NCBI GenBank assembly: GCA_003254905.1
Contig: QANU01021229.1
Coordinates: 99,203-163,202, forward strand
DNA: 64,000 bases
Direction: 5' to 3'
Source of the DNA: Nissolia schottii
Lineage: Eukaryota > Streptophyta > Magnoliopsida > Fabales > Fabaceae
Shown here: piece by piece, positions 49,601-61,127 of the stretch
How positions within the stretch are numbered: the first letter of the stretch is position 1
Layout: each line of letters starts with the position of its first letter
The notes under the pieces: generated by a model
The model's database searches: none
Told to the model about the DNA's origin: nothing
What the model saw: only the letters and a program-made list of their open reading frames with translations
Position numbers and translations under genes: made by a program

Positions 49601-51240
49601 TAATTGGTGCATGGTTTTTGTACAGATTCTCACTTCTAAAGGTGTTCCCAGATTGCTCATGTCCATAGGATAATAACTCAGTTCATAAATTGACCACAAG
49701 TAGGGATGGACTCTTTCAGTATGACCAATTCATGAAGCCAGTAACAATATGAGCGGTGAATCAACAAGTGTCAAGTGAGCACGAGACCCTTCAATAACAA
49801 TGTTGAGACTTCTTCTAATACTCCGTTCTCAGCGTGTGAGATAGTGTACAAATCAACTAATAATAATTATGAAAATAATAATAAATCAAATATTCCCATC
49901 GCAATTAATTACAATTAATTTCCAAGTCAATCATGTCTAATTAAATAAATTATTCCTTATCACAATCAGTCAATTCTACCATCTATATTCATATCATTCA
50001 ACAAAAATCAGGGTATAAAGGGCTAGTTAAGAAAAGAATTATATCAATCAAGAATTGATAAATTGCACAAATCACTCAATAAGATAGATGACAATGTTTA
50101 ATTGTGCAAATATATTCAAAACTAAGTTACAATTGATATATTGATATACTAGATGTAAATCACATAAAACGCGGAAAAAAGGGTCGAAAAAGGAAGGCAA
50201 TGATAAAACTACATAATCGAGATGATGGCCCCCTTTAGTAAGAAAATTAAATCAATGATATTTGTGCAAGTTTTGGGAACAATAAATAGAATACCAATCT
50301 CGTTACTGGTTAATTCCTTATCAGTACCGCATATTAAGCCTATAACATAGTTCGTTACCCTCATTTGCACTATATCCTTGTACCAGCCAGCTAATTATTA
50401 TTAAGGCAAAGTTGAGCAGCTCACAGGCAGGGTCATGGACAAAGGAGCATCAGCCGGTGGTGACAAAGGAGCATGGAGAAGAAAGTGAACCCAGTGAATG
50501 TCACCGTTTTTCTTTGTTAGTGATTGGGTTCAAATAATTTATGCAACGTGATTTGAATTGCATGATAAAACAGGCATAGGTCCGCGAATAAAACCGCATT
50601 AACTTGCACCAATTCGAAATGTGGGTTATAGAACCCTATGTTTCAAATAAAAGATTCGAATGGCTGATTCTTGTTGTTCCATCTACCAACAATCAGATGC
50701 AATTTAGGTGCCAAAAGACTCGCATAACCACATTCTATAAAAGTCCTTAAGATGATTCACACCAATTTCAATCAAAGCAAATGTTTAAGAAAATCGAAGG
50801 ATCTCTCATACATGATTATAGAACACCAATAATATATTGAATCAATCAACTGTGAATGCCTTTTGGCTATGATTTACCGGGCAACCTCGGGTGGACAAGG
50901 TCATCCCCTCCATGCTTCAAAGCGACTCTCTAATGGGTAGAGACAATATGCACTTGTCATAGACTAGAAGGGAACCTAACCTTGTATTTATAGCAAACAA
51001 CACCTAGCGAGCCCTCCCATCACGGGCCACCAAAAGTATGACCTACGTACACTCTAATATCTCGACCCAATAAGGTGTGATAGGTCCAATAACAATTGAA
51101 TAACCGATACCTATTCTGTCTCTCAAATGGACCAATTATCAATCCATTTTTTATAAAACACATGAAACATCAATTAGAGGCACAACACACAAAATAAAAA
51201 ATTGTTACAAAACATTCCTCCTCCCAAGCTCCATGTGGCA
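49601..51240 (-). other. LTR-like noncoding sequence with a minus-strand TATA box
   Basis: No coding frame is seen. On the minus strand TGCTATAAATACAAGG near 50980-50995 is a clear TATA box, with leader-like sequence downstream on the minus strand (50970-50880). This suggests an LTR promoter pointing left. No PBS, polypurine tract or paired LTR was found. Confidence 0.3.
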
Positions 51241-53500
51241 TTCAGCCACCATACCCCCAAAGACTATAAAATTCTTTCACTTTTGATTTTTCAAAGGAAA
51301 AAAATTAGCTAAGTCTCAAGAATTCTCTCAAATCCCCTCGAGCTCCATGAACACAACAACCATCAAGCTCCATCACCGCCACAAGCCACCACCATCACCA
51401 ATTTTACCACCATCTTCTTCTCAAATCACTTAACTTACCGCATTAAAAGTGTAACCCTCATCATCCTCTCCCAGAATCCATACTTTGTTTGTGATTTAGG
51501 TGGATTTTTGATGCACTTGTGTGCTAAATATTGGGTTGTGTTTGTTGTTATTGTGGTAATTGTTTTCCTCTTAAAATTTTATTCATGAAAATGTGAAATT
51601 CTTGTCCATGCAAGCTTGTGCAAGTCACGACCTTGAGGAGAATTTCAAATTTTCATTTGTGTTCAATAATTGTGATTTTCGTGTGTCTTTTCTTGAGAAA
51701 ATCTGGTTTTCTTCATCATGCAAAGCTTTGGGCAAAAATTTGGTTTTGTGAGAAAATTGAGTTCTTGAATTGGTTTTGATGTTTGATCAACTTGTGTTGT
51801 ATTGTTAGAGATTCGGACTTGATGAGTATTTTAAGACTAGGAAGAATTTTCGTAAAAAGTGTTAGTATTTTTGTGTTCTTTAAAAGATTAGAGTATAGGT
51901 TTGTAAAACGAGTTTTTGTTGAAAATCAAATAAAATTTGTGTGTGTTGTGAGTATTTTGGCCACTTAGGAATCTTGGGCCTAGGGTTTGTGATTTTGAAA
52001 AATGTTAGTGTTTTTGAAAACTTGGATATGTTCTAAGACTTATATTTGTGAAAAGTGTTTTTGAATTCAAGCTAGTTTCTTGTGTTTCAGTGAAAAACTT
52101 TGCTTTGAAAAAAGTTTTGAAAAAGGACACGTTTTAACTAAGTTAAGTTTTTGGATTATGTTTATGTATAGTTATGTGAGGAATGATCGAGGTATGATCC
52201 ATATGGTGTTTGGACATAAGTCAAATGGCAATAGGGAATGTCGAGACCAAAAGTCAAGTTTATGTTTAAGTTCTTTGAGCCTAGAGTTAGGTCTATGTCT
52301 TGGTGGCGAAATGTAAACGGAAATTACGAAATCGACCATAAGGTCTTTAATCATGCAAGGTGGTGTTCAGTGCTATGAGTATGGTTCAATTATATCTTAA
52401 TTTTGGCAAATACTATGAATTGTTTGTTGTTGGATTATTTCTATTTTTCCTTAATTGTGATTGTTTATACTGAATGTTGTTTATTGGATGACATGATTAT
52501 GCTTAAGATGTTATTATGACATGTTATAATAACGACTGTTTTTGGATTGTGTTGGCATGCATATCAATATATCATCATTCATTATATAAGTGTGTTGATT
52601 ATCAAAATGAAATAAAGATAATGTAAGTCCTTGTTTGGGGGATAACTGTAAGCCTTTATAAAATAACACACTTATAATAATTAAGGTTTTATATTATGAT
52701 GCTTCCTTTGAGAAGCGAGTCCTTTGGGTTAGTATAGTTAGCTAGTCACCTCGACCAACCTCATTATTGGTTTAGAGGTTGTACAACCAAGGTCCCAAGT
52801 GTACTGGAAGAAAAATGATAATTCCCTTGGGCTAGTGCAGTTAACTAGACGCTTCAGCACAATTAGTTGGTTTTTTCACTAAATGTCGTTGTAGTTCGCT
52901 ACCATAGACTTAGATCAATTCATTTTTAAATGAAGTTGTTACATTGTCCAAAGGTAACAAATTCCTCCAGGTGTACTCAAGGGAAGATAATGAGATGATA
53001 AATGTTACAGTTCAAAAACATAAGCCTAAGCATTCAAGCATGATATGGATTATTCCTCGTGATATTGCACTGTCAGACTTTACTATATATTTACGTGTTA
53101 GGTTAAAGGAAAGAACAAGTTAACTTCTAACCGTTTGGGACTAGATCAAAGATAAATGAATTGAACTTTATATGCATGATCAATTTGCGACAACTTGAAT
53201 GGCAGAATAACGTGATGCAATGCCATTTTGTTTGTGCTTCAATACCCCGACGAGGAAGCTTAATTATTTTCTCACTCCCCTCCACATTTGGTTCTAAGGA
53301 CTTTTAAGGAGTTGACATTTGCAGAGGACTGTCAGGAGCACTAGCAACGATTGATGAATCTTTGAGACGCCTTGTCACTTTTTGGTTGGTGTTTAGTACC
53401 CTCTTTGGTCATCAGACGTATGTGTTTCTATTGGTATTTTTGAATCTAGACCTTTGGCTATATATCCCCTTTGGATGATATCAAATGATGTATTTAGTAC
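51241..53500 (+). other. LTR-like noncoding sequence, plus orientation
   Basis: A pyrimidine- and CCACC-rich leader (51330-51430) is followed by about 1.2 kb of T/G-rich sequence with many short TTTGTG and TTGTGTT motifs. Two similar passages at 52720-52800 and 52825-52990 (CTTTGGGTTAGTATAGTTAGCTAG / CCTTGGGCTAGTGCAGTTAACTAG, and GTGTACT with GGAAG) indicate an internal duplication. The general look is that of a gypsy-type LTR, but no end signature was found. Confidence 0.3.
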
Positions 53501-53504
53501 ATTA

Positions 53505-53536
53505 CATATATATATATATATATGTATATATATACA
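53505..53536. repeat. AT microsatellite
   Basis: An (AT)n run of about 16 units interrupted by one G at 53524. Confidence 0.9.
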
Positions 53537-56500
53537 CGTAAAAGTTGTTTCAAGTGTATATTTATGTTTGATCTGCTATGTTGGTCTAATTGTTGTTCTG
53601 AATGGTTATACGCTATTGTATCTTATCTAAGTCAATATTATGCAAAGTATGCCTCACGTTTTCAAAAAAAAACTCCCAATAAAAAGTTTCAAAATTTCTC
53701 ATATTTTTTAAAAATAAGTATTTAACATATTAAGCCTAAAGTAAGTCAAAGCTATACGTGACAACTAGTGATCATTAATTACAACTTAAGTGTAATTAGG
53801 TAGTTAAGATATTATTCTAATTCTATTTTGTACCATGAAAACTTGGTGTTTCACGCGAAATAATTCCAAGGGAATTACTAGTGAAAGCCAAAAGATTGTT
53901 TTATAAAGGAATAGACGATTATGAGTTCTCGGTAAACAATAGGGCATGGATTGCTTTTATGTGAGAAGAAGATGAAATGAAGGATAAACTTTTATTGAAT
54001 TGATTGAACAGGTCACCGAAGTAATGATTATACAAGTTGTAGAAATGTAAATGGAACAGTAAAAACTATAGGAATAAAGCCTTAAGAAATTGAGAAAAAG
54101 AAAGCTATACAAGAAAGAAAAATGTAGAAATTAAAATGAGGAAGTGGCGGCATACATTGGGTCTCCGTGAACTCTTTGCATCGTCTGGAACTCGAGCATT
54201 TGGTTAATCAATGAACCACCCCTTCCTTTGATGTTGATACCTTCTATTTATAGAGGTTAAGGCCCTCAACTGTCACCTCAAACATCAGTGACGGTTTTCT
54301 CCAGTTTTGCCACTTTTTGCAAAATCTAGGCCGGTTATGTCATGGTGAATGGCACGTATGCATGGTGGTTATCATTATGTGCCCACTACGGTCGTGCTGA
54401 AGTAAATGACAGTTTTCATCTCCTACTCGTCATGTTAGATGGAAGTTATGTAACTATTCCCTCTAACAATGTGTTTGAAACTTAATATCTACATTTTTGT
54501 TAACTCTTCAAATGCGTCACCATTTACCTTTATCGACAATCAATCGTCTTGTTCCTTGATGGCGACTACTACCTAAACTCCGCAATATCATTTAGTCGCG
54601 ACGCCCAAGACGTCTCTCCTTTGAACACTTGTTATCAAACTGTGGAACCATATTCATAAATGTCATTGTCGACTTATGACTATGTTCATACGTATTCGGT
54701 CGCTGATTTGATCTATTGACAAAAGACTTTATATTCTTTCAAGTGTCATTTTTTGTCGTCATTTATGAATTCAAACAAAACTGCGACTATACCTATTTAC
54801 ACATTCCATTTATTGTATCGCAATTATATCTATTGACGGCCAATTATGTTGCATATGTAATGATAGCACTTTCACGTTCCTTATTTTTCCTCGCGTTGCC
54901 AATTTTGGCGACCCCAACACTTGGTTACTCATATTACCAAACACCCTAAATTATTTTTTTCCTTTTTTGAACTAGTTCTATTTTAAATGATTTTGTTAAT
55001 TAACAAACAACAATTATTTGAAACCGGTTTCTAGTGTACATGCTTATTCTCGGTCACTTATCCAATGTACACCTAAAGATACAGAATTTTAAATGTGCAC
55101 CCATGCTTAACTGAATGTTGCATGTAGGTTAATAGGTTTTTTTTTTCAAAAAATAATGTGTGAAAAAGACATGCATAACCCTTAGTGAAAATACCAAAAT
55201 AGCCTTAACCTTAATGACATTTCCATTCTTGTAGAGCTCCCAAAATCACAGTTCCCTCATTCTCTCCTTAAGTGTGCCCCTCTCTCGCCCGTCTCTCTCT
55301 CTCAGTCGTCCCGTCGTGCTGAATTCTGCCCGTGCCCCCAGCCGATGGATCTGAGTCGGTCATTTCATCTTTCTCCAATCTCGGCTTGCTTGTCTCTCAT
55401 GGTTCCTCGTGTCTTTGTGTTAAGCACAATAATCAGACACAATAAGAAGATGACGCTCTCCGTGATCACCATGGAAAGAAAACATTTTCTAAGTCTTTAA
55501 TTAAAATTAAAGTAATCATAAAAAAAATTATATATCTTCATATAAAATTAAAAAAAAAAAGTAATAATAAACAAAATGACATGTGAAAATGAAATAAAAT
55601 TTGGAATTTTTTTTTACTAATGTCTTTAATTAAAATTAAGATAAACCTATACAACTTTATAGTTGAAGTCGGGACGAAAGTTCAATTTCTACCGTTGTGC
55701 AAAGTCAGTGATCCACCAATTAATATCTCTTCATATAAAATAAAAAATAAAAGTAACAATAATCAAAATGTAAGAATGACAGATAATTTGAACAAATTTT
55801 TTATTTTACTAAAGCTAAATTGTAATTACTCCACTGGATGAATTAATTAATTATTCATATATACATGTTTTTTCATTACCGGAAATGCTAGGCAGAATTC
55901 AGCCGCCATTACAATTGTATATGCATGTCCTCATAACTAAACTCATCATTATATACATTTTCTATTTTTCGAAAAATTAAATGACCTCCAACCGGCTCAG
56001 TGGTACCAAACTGGGAGGTGCAGGTGCACTGCTATACACAATAACCAACCTCCTTTATTTGTAGTCATCAAATCAAGTTTGCACCAAATTGAATAGTTTA
56101 AAATGCAGCTCACTCTATGAAAACAACAAGGTGCACGTTTAATATGCATTTTGTTTGGGTGAACATTGGATCTATAACCCTTATTCTTGTATATCAAACT
56201 TTTTAAATAACAACTCATTGCAAATAATCACCTACTTTTGTTATCACCAACACATATTGTTGTAAATTTTTATTCCAAATGCATTCTCGTGCTTTAAGGC
56301 ATAAAACATATAAATGATGGCTCCTTCCTAACTGCAACCTACGGAGTATGTATCACGATGACTATCAAATATAAAATAGAAAGAGTAATGCTACATGTAC
56401 TCTTCAAATGTATTTATTAGTTGTTCACCAATATTACATAATTGTAAATAAATATTTTAAACACAGATGAACAAACATTAAAGAATTAATGAACAAACAT

Positions 56501-56600
56501 TTTAACGTACGGAAACGAGATAAAATGGGACCTACGACACATTAAATGCCGAAAAGTAATTATCGCACTCTCTCGTGTCCCCACTCACACTCTAAAATGT
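53537..56600. other. Repeat-like intergenic region, no gene
   Basis: Noncoding. On the minus strand CCTCTATAAATAGAAGG near 54237-54253 is a strong TATA box, and 54000-54480 has an LTR-like look around it. A CT-rich interval at 55255-55310 and AT-rich DNA from 55480 to 56380 have no recognisable genes. Nothing else was identified. Confidence 0.3.
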
Positions 56601-56616
56601 GTGCATTCACGTTCTC

Positions 56617-56828
56617 TTGTAAACAAACATTACACCACACAAAAGCGAAGACGTAAACAACCATTACTTCACTCATAAAAAACATTATACCACACATAAA
56701 CAAACATTTCACCACGCCAAAATATTACATTACAAAAAAACAAACATTACAACACTCAAGAATAAACATTACAACACTCGTAAACAAACATTATAACACA
56801 AATAAACAAATATTACACCATGCAGAAA
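56617..56828 (+). repeat. Degenerate minisatellite, unit about 21 bp
   Basis: About ten units of the type AAACAAACATTACACCACAC follow each other with changes: AAACAACCATTACTTCACTC, ATAAACAAACATTTCACCAC, AATAAACATTACAACACTCG, AAACAAACATTATAACACAA. Isolated related units (AACAAACATTAAAG, AACAAACATTTTAACG) lie at 56468-56508, so the array probably once extended further left. Confidence 0.8.
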
Positions 56829-57231
56829 CATGACAAAATATATAGAACAATATATATCAAAGAAGAATGTTTTCGTTTATGCTTTCTATAACGTTTTAAG
56901 AAGAAAAAAAATGAATATGAACCCCCAAAAAAAGTGAAAACGAATAAAGAAACAAGAAACTAAAAAAAAAAGAACAAGAAAAGAGAAAATGGAGAAGAAG
57001 AAAAACAACTTAATGAAAAAGAAATAGAAATTGCAGGTGAAATAATTAAATAAAAATGAAAGGAGTGCATGGCTCCAATGAAAAATGAAAAAAGAAAGAG
57101 GGGAGAAAGAGAATTGCGTGAGTGAAGGAGAGAGAAAAGTAACATTTAATGTAGGTAGACAATTGGTGAAAACATTTTTGGTATACACAAAGCATATCTC
57201 CAATAAAAAACACCAAAATAGAATTTTATCA
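56829..57231. other. A-rich spacer
   Basis: Purine-rich on the plus strand with AAAGAGAA-type simple sequence. No gene is visible; long minus-strand frames are Phe/Ser-rich products of the low complexity. Confidence 0.4.
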
Positions 57232-58345
57232 GGAAACATAGAATTATGTCATGCTCGGCTCACTTTAGATTTCGTTAAACTTATATTTTAATTTCAAACC
57301 AAGACATTCAAAAACCAAACATGAAAAATATACAATAAACTATAATTTTCTCATCCAGTTGTGAGAATTCCATTCTCTTTCTCTTTTTATCAAGATAAAA
57401 ACATTGAAAAATAAAAATTGTTGGGGTAGAAAAATAGAAGGAAGAGTATTTAATTTGGCCTATTAAAACATTGAGATCAATTAGATTTTTTGAGTATAGG
57501 TATATAAAATATTTTTGAAGACCAAATAAAAAAAGTGTTCATTTTATTTTAAAAAAATTTCAGGGCCACGACCACCCGTCAACACTACGAGGAGCTGCCT
57601 CTGCATAAATAGCAATGGTGGATCTTATATTAACATAAATATAAAAAAAGGTTAATACCCAAGTTAGTCCCCAAAAGAAGTCTCGAATCCCAACTTGATC
57701 CTTAAAAAAAAAAGTAACAACTTAATCATTGGAATTTTTTTTTTCTGTTGCCCACGTTAATCCTATCATCAAATTACTCTATGACAAAAGGTGACATGTC
57801 ACTTAAATGAGTCACTTTATCTCTCCTCTCTCCTAGTCAATATGATGAAATCCCTATTCTACCACCACCCAACTATCAAATTGCATTCTACCCTTTTCTG
57901 CCATGTTATCATCTTCTTCTTCCTCTCCCATTACATCTTCACCCCTTCCTGCTGCCACCCTCACCCACTAGCACCCCTACCTTGCCACCCCAAGCCTAAC
58001 CCTCACCACCCCATTCCCACCACTAGCATCACGTTTCTTCTTCCCCCACCAACTCCATAGCAAGCAACTACACCCACCCTTACCATAGCCACTACCATCA
58101 CCAGACTTCCATAAAAAACCACCAACTCCACAAGCACAACCATCCCACCAAGTGTATAATTTATGTTTTTGACCCAAAAAAACTTTGTAATGAAAATTTT
58201 GATTTTGCATTTTGACCCCAAATTAAGGTTTCGCTTTTTATAAAAGATAAATTAAAATGATTATCTTTTGTAAAACGGTGATAAGTTAATTATTAACATT
58301 AAATTTAGTGATTAATTTAAAAATAATCACCTTCATTTTCTCTCT
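57232..58345 (+). repeat. Large dispersed duplication, copy B (partial, rearranged)
   Basis: 57232-58147 matches 43481-44445 of copy A, including the left end of the nonautonomous element (from about 57650). At 58148 it switches in mid-element, after CCATCCCACCA, to the sequence found at 42345-42545. A 34-base piece of the CCACC-rich interior (CATCTCCTGCC...) present in copy A is absent. Copy B therefore joins two parts of the locus that are 1.1 kb apart and in the other order in copy A. Confidence 0.85.
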
Positions 58346-59014
58346 CATGCCCCCCCCTTTTTCTAGTTTCGGTCTTTATCAAGCACCACCACCCCACCTT
58401 CACTCTCTGGTCACGTTATTGATGTTGGTGACACCTTCTCAATGCCAACCTCTGCCACCACTCGGCTAACACCCTTGCTGTAGTCAGAGTCACGACCACC
58501 ACCAAAGTGTTCAAATTACATCCTTTCAAACCACAACCACAACCCCACCCTTAACCCTATCCCCAACTTTGATCATAGCCTTACCCTCGCCCAACCTCTA
58601 CCACCGTCTAAGCCCACCCCAACCTCAACTAATTTTCAAGATTCAAGAGCATCTCCATCCTTAAAACAAACAGAATTTCAAGCTTTTCCATACATTCTAT
58701 GGTAGTCGTCATCACAAATCTACTTTTGCAAAGGGAATCACATCGTGCTCTTCTACCTAGGAATCTCATCGTGCCTCGTGGACATCATCTCCAACCACCT
58801 CATCCTTTGCCACTTGCACCATGAGATAGGTGTCACCACTTGTTCAAATATTGTTGTTGAGCAAACATAACAGAACAACAAAAAAAATATTGTTGATGAC
58901 AGATCTACTCAAATTTGAGGATGAAAACAGAGAGATGGTAAGGATATTCCTAAGTAAGGAAAATGGGCGAGATTTGACGAAGAGTGGTGGTGGAGGCGAT
59001 GGAAATCATAGCGG
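58346..59014. other. CCACC-rich noncoding spacer
   Basis: A poly-C run (58351-58359) and CCACC-rich sequence up to 58620 resemble the interior of the nonautonomous elements in composition, but not in order. No gene is visible. Confidence 0.3.
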
Positions 59015-59753
59015 TTACAACTTTATCCTTGATTTCCATTTGGATTGGTTACAGACTTTACATATTTTCTTATCTTCATCTTCACCCCTATACAACATGC
59101 AATAATTTGGGCATGCAAGTATCTTTACACAATCCAAACCGAGCTTAGATAGAGTTTTCTTTGCCTCATAAAATGAAATCAGAATCTTGGCGTGTTCAAA
59201 TGCATCATGTAAGAGTTCTAATATCATCGTCATGACCTTGTCGCTAATCCCACATAGGCATTTGATGTGATACAAGGATTGTTCTCCATCTCTTACTAAC
59301 TCTTCAAGCACCGTAGCTTCATGCCGTTCTTGAGATACATTTGTCATCACTCTTTCAGCTCTGCCAATGTCTTTATTTGATGCTAGTGGCACTTCACTTG
59401 CATGGTGCCTATCAACCCCAAAAGCATCATTGATCATGTTGCGAATAGGATCTTCGTTGATGACGACATCTTAAACGACATTCAAAGAATCCCTATTTGA
59501 GGCATTACTACTTTCCACTCTCTCGAACTCTCCATGTTGGGACAAAAATGTGTACCCTTTTGGAAATTCTATACAGATTAAGTGGTCGTACACAACATCC
59601 CGGAGTTGCCATTTTTTTAAAACGACACCGGGAACAAGGGCATGATATTTTTCCTTCAATAGAACTATGTTTGAAAACAAAACCAATAAATTCCGTAACT
59701 CCATGCTCATACTCAATTGAATTCTACGGCATTGTAATCCATGACTTATCCAT
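59015..59753 (-). pseudogene. CACTA (En/Spm) transposase N-terminal fragment
   Basis: Reading left from ATG 59753 the minus strand gives MDKSWITMP, a stop, then YEHGVTEFIGFVFKHSS, ISCPCSRCRFKK, and after a frameshift YDHLICIEFPKGYTF-SQHGE: the transposase-associated (zinc-finger-like) domain. After another break comes a tnp2-family part: MINDAFGV (59437), then LLHDAFEHAKILISFYEAKK, LGLDCVKILACPNYCMLYRG and KICKVCNQSKWK. The catalytic core that should follow is missing. This is the end-binding and cleaving enzyme of CACTA elements, here inactive from one stop, at least two frameshifts and truncation. Confidence 0.85.
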
Positions 59754-60575
59754 GGTATCAATATTAGAATTTTCCTACTAAATTCAAACAAAATATAATG
59801 AGAGAGTATAATACGTCAAAGCTATCTCCATTGTATCCTAGTTAGTTTTCTAGTTTTCTAGTTAGAATGGGATGTTAATGTTAGAGTTTTGTCTTTCAGT
59901 CAGTAAACTTGGCTATCTTCAGAGTTCGTACTTTCTAATGGATTATCAAACACATGTAGCCAAATCGAAGAAAGCACGGGAAAATAAACAAATTTAACCA
60001 AAGGGGGCAACTTTAACTCAAAACGGTCATTTCTCTTCAGAGTTCAGATTTTACAAGGTATTTTGATCCCTTGTTATAGGATTCAACAAAACAAATTCAA
60101 ACATATGCAGCTAAATAGAAAAAGAAGCACAAATAAACAATTGTGGAAATTGTGTTTGCTATTCATTAGCATAATTGTGGGAATTTTCACTGAGACTAAT
60201 TATTAGGCCCTTAGACCTTACCAATTACCTCCGTGAACTTGAGACAGGTAGGGTATATCTATGTTTAAAGGACCCTACTATGAATCAAAGCAATTGGGCC
60301 CTTTGTATTTTTTGAAGAAACGGTGGAACTGGAGAAAGGTTTTTATACAACTGCTCTAACGTGAAACCACAGAAAAAAGGGACTTGTTCAAAATTTCTAC
60401 ATTGAATAGCTCCATATATAATTGGTTCAAGGAACTGGTTAATCAGTCCAAAAAGGCCTAGTAAAATAACTACAAACCAAACAATACAAGAGACAACATT
60501 TTTTAACTAAGAATCAATTATTATCCATACAAAAGTTGCTCAATTAGTAAACTATATCTCCCAACAGAAAAAGCA

Positions 60576-60614
<39 letters not shown>

Positions 60615-61127
60615 AAGGAGAATTAAAGCAATTGAAATGCCAAACTTGAGATAAGGGAAAAATGTTGTGTGGTTCCAGAATTCAAAATATGGGTCTAAAA
60701 AATATATATCCATTAGTTAAAGAGAACAGAGAATCTATGCAAAAGATAAAGTATTCAAAGGAAAGCAATTGATAACATAAGAAGAAAAAATGGGAAACAA
60801 AAGATAGAAAGAGAATTAAGAAACAATATCTTAAAGCATAACACAAGAGAAGAAGAAGAAGAAGAAGGAAATAATTACCTGAACACAAGAACTGACACAG
60901 TTGAACTTATCCTAATAACAGGTGTGCAGGTTTTCTTCCTTGCCCATATCATCATTCCTACAATCTTCATGGAAACAAAATTTAGAAGCCGTGAGCAACT
61001 GGTATACACCCACACTCCAACTATAACACCTTACACAGATGTAAGGTAATGAACTTATTGATGATGCACCAAGCGGTATTCTTTGTGATTCATGCTGTCA
61101 GAACAGAACTCTTAAGCCGTGTCAAGC
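59754..61127. other. Spacer upstream of the CACTA fragment
   Basis: Noncoding. It may include the 5' part of the CACTA element on the minus strand, but no CACTA terminus or subterminal array was identified. Simple AAG repeats lie at 60849-60867. Confidence 0.35.
60576..60615. repeat. (AAAT)10 microsatellite
   Basis: Ten perfect AAAT units. Confidence 0.95.

Noticed and set aside
51783-52354. Short open frames with Phe/Val-rich or Cys-rich products
   Set aside because: They lie in LTR-like DNA, match nothing recognisable and have no coding-like structure or splice partners.
55990-56040. Second SINE from an A-box-like GGCTCAGTGGTACCA
   Set aside because: No B box follows at a suitable distance and no SINE body or tail is seen.
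56617-56828. CRISPR-like array
   Set aside because: Units are contiguous and degenerate with no unique spacers, and the genome is a plant's.
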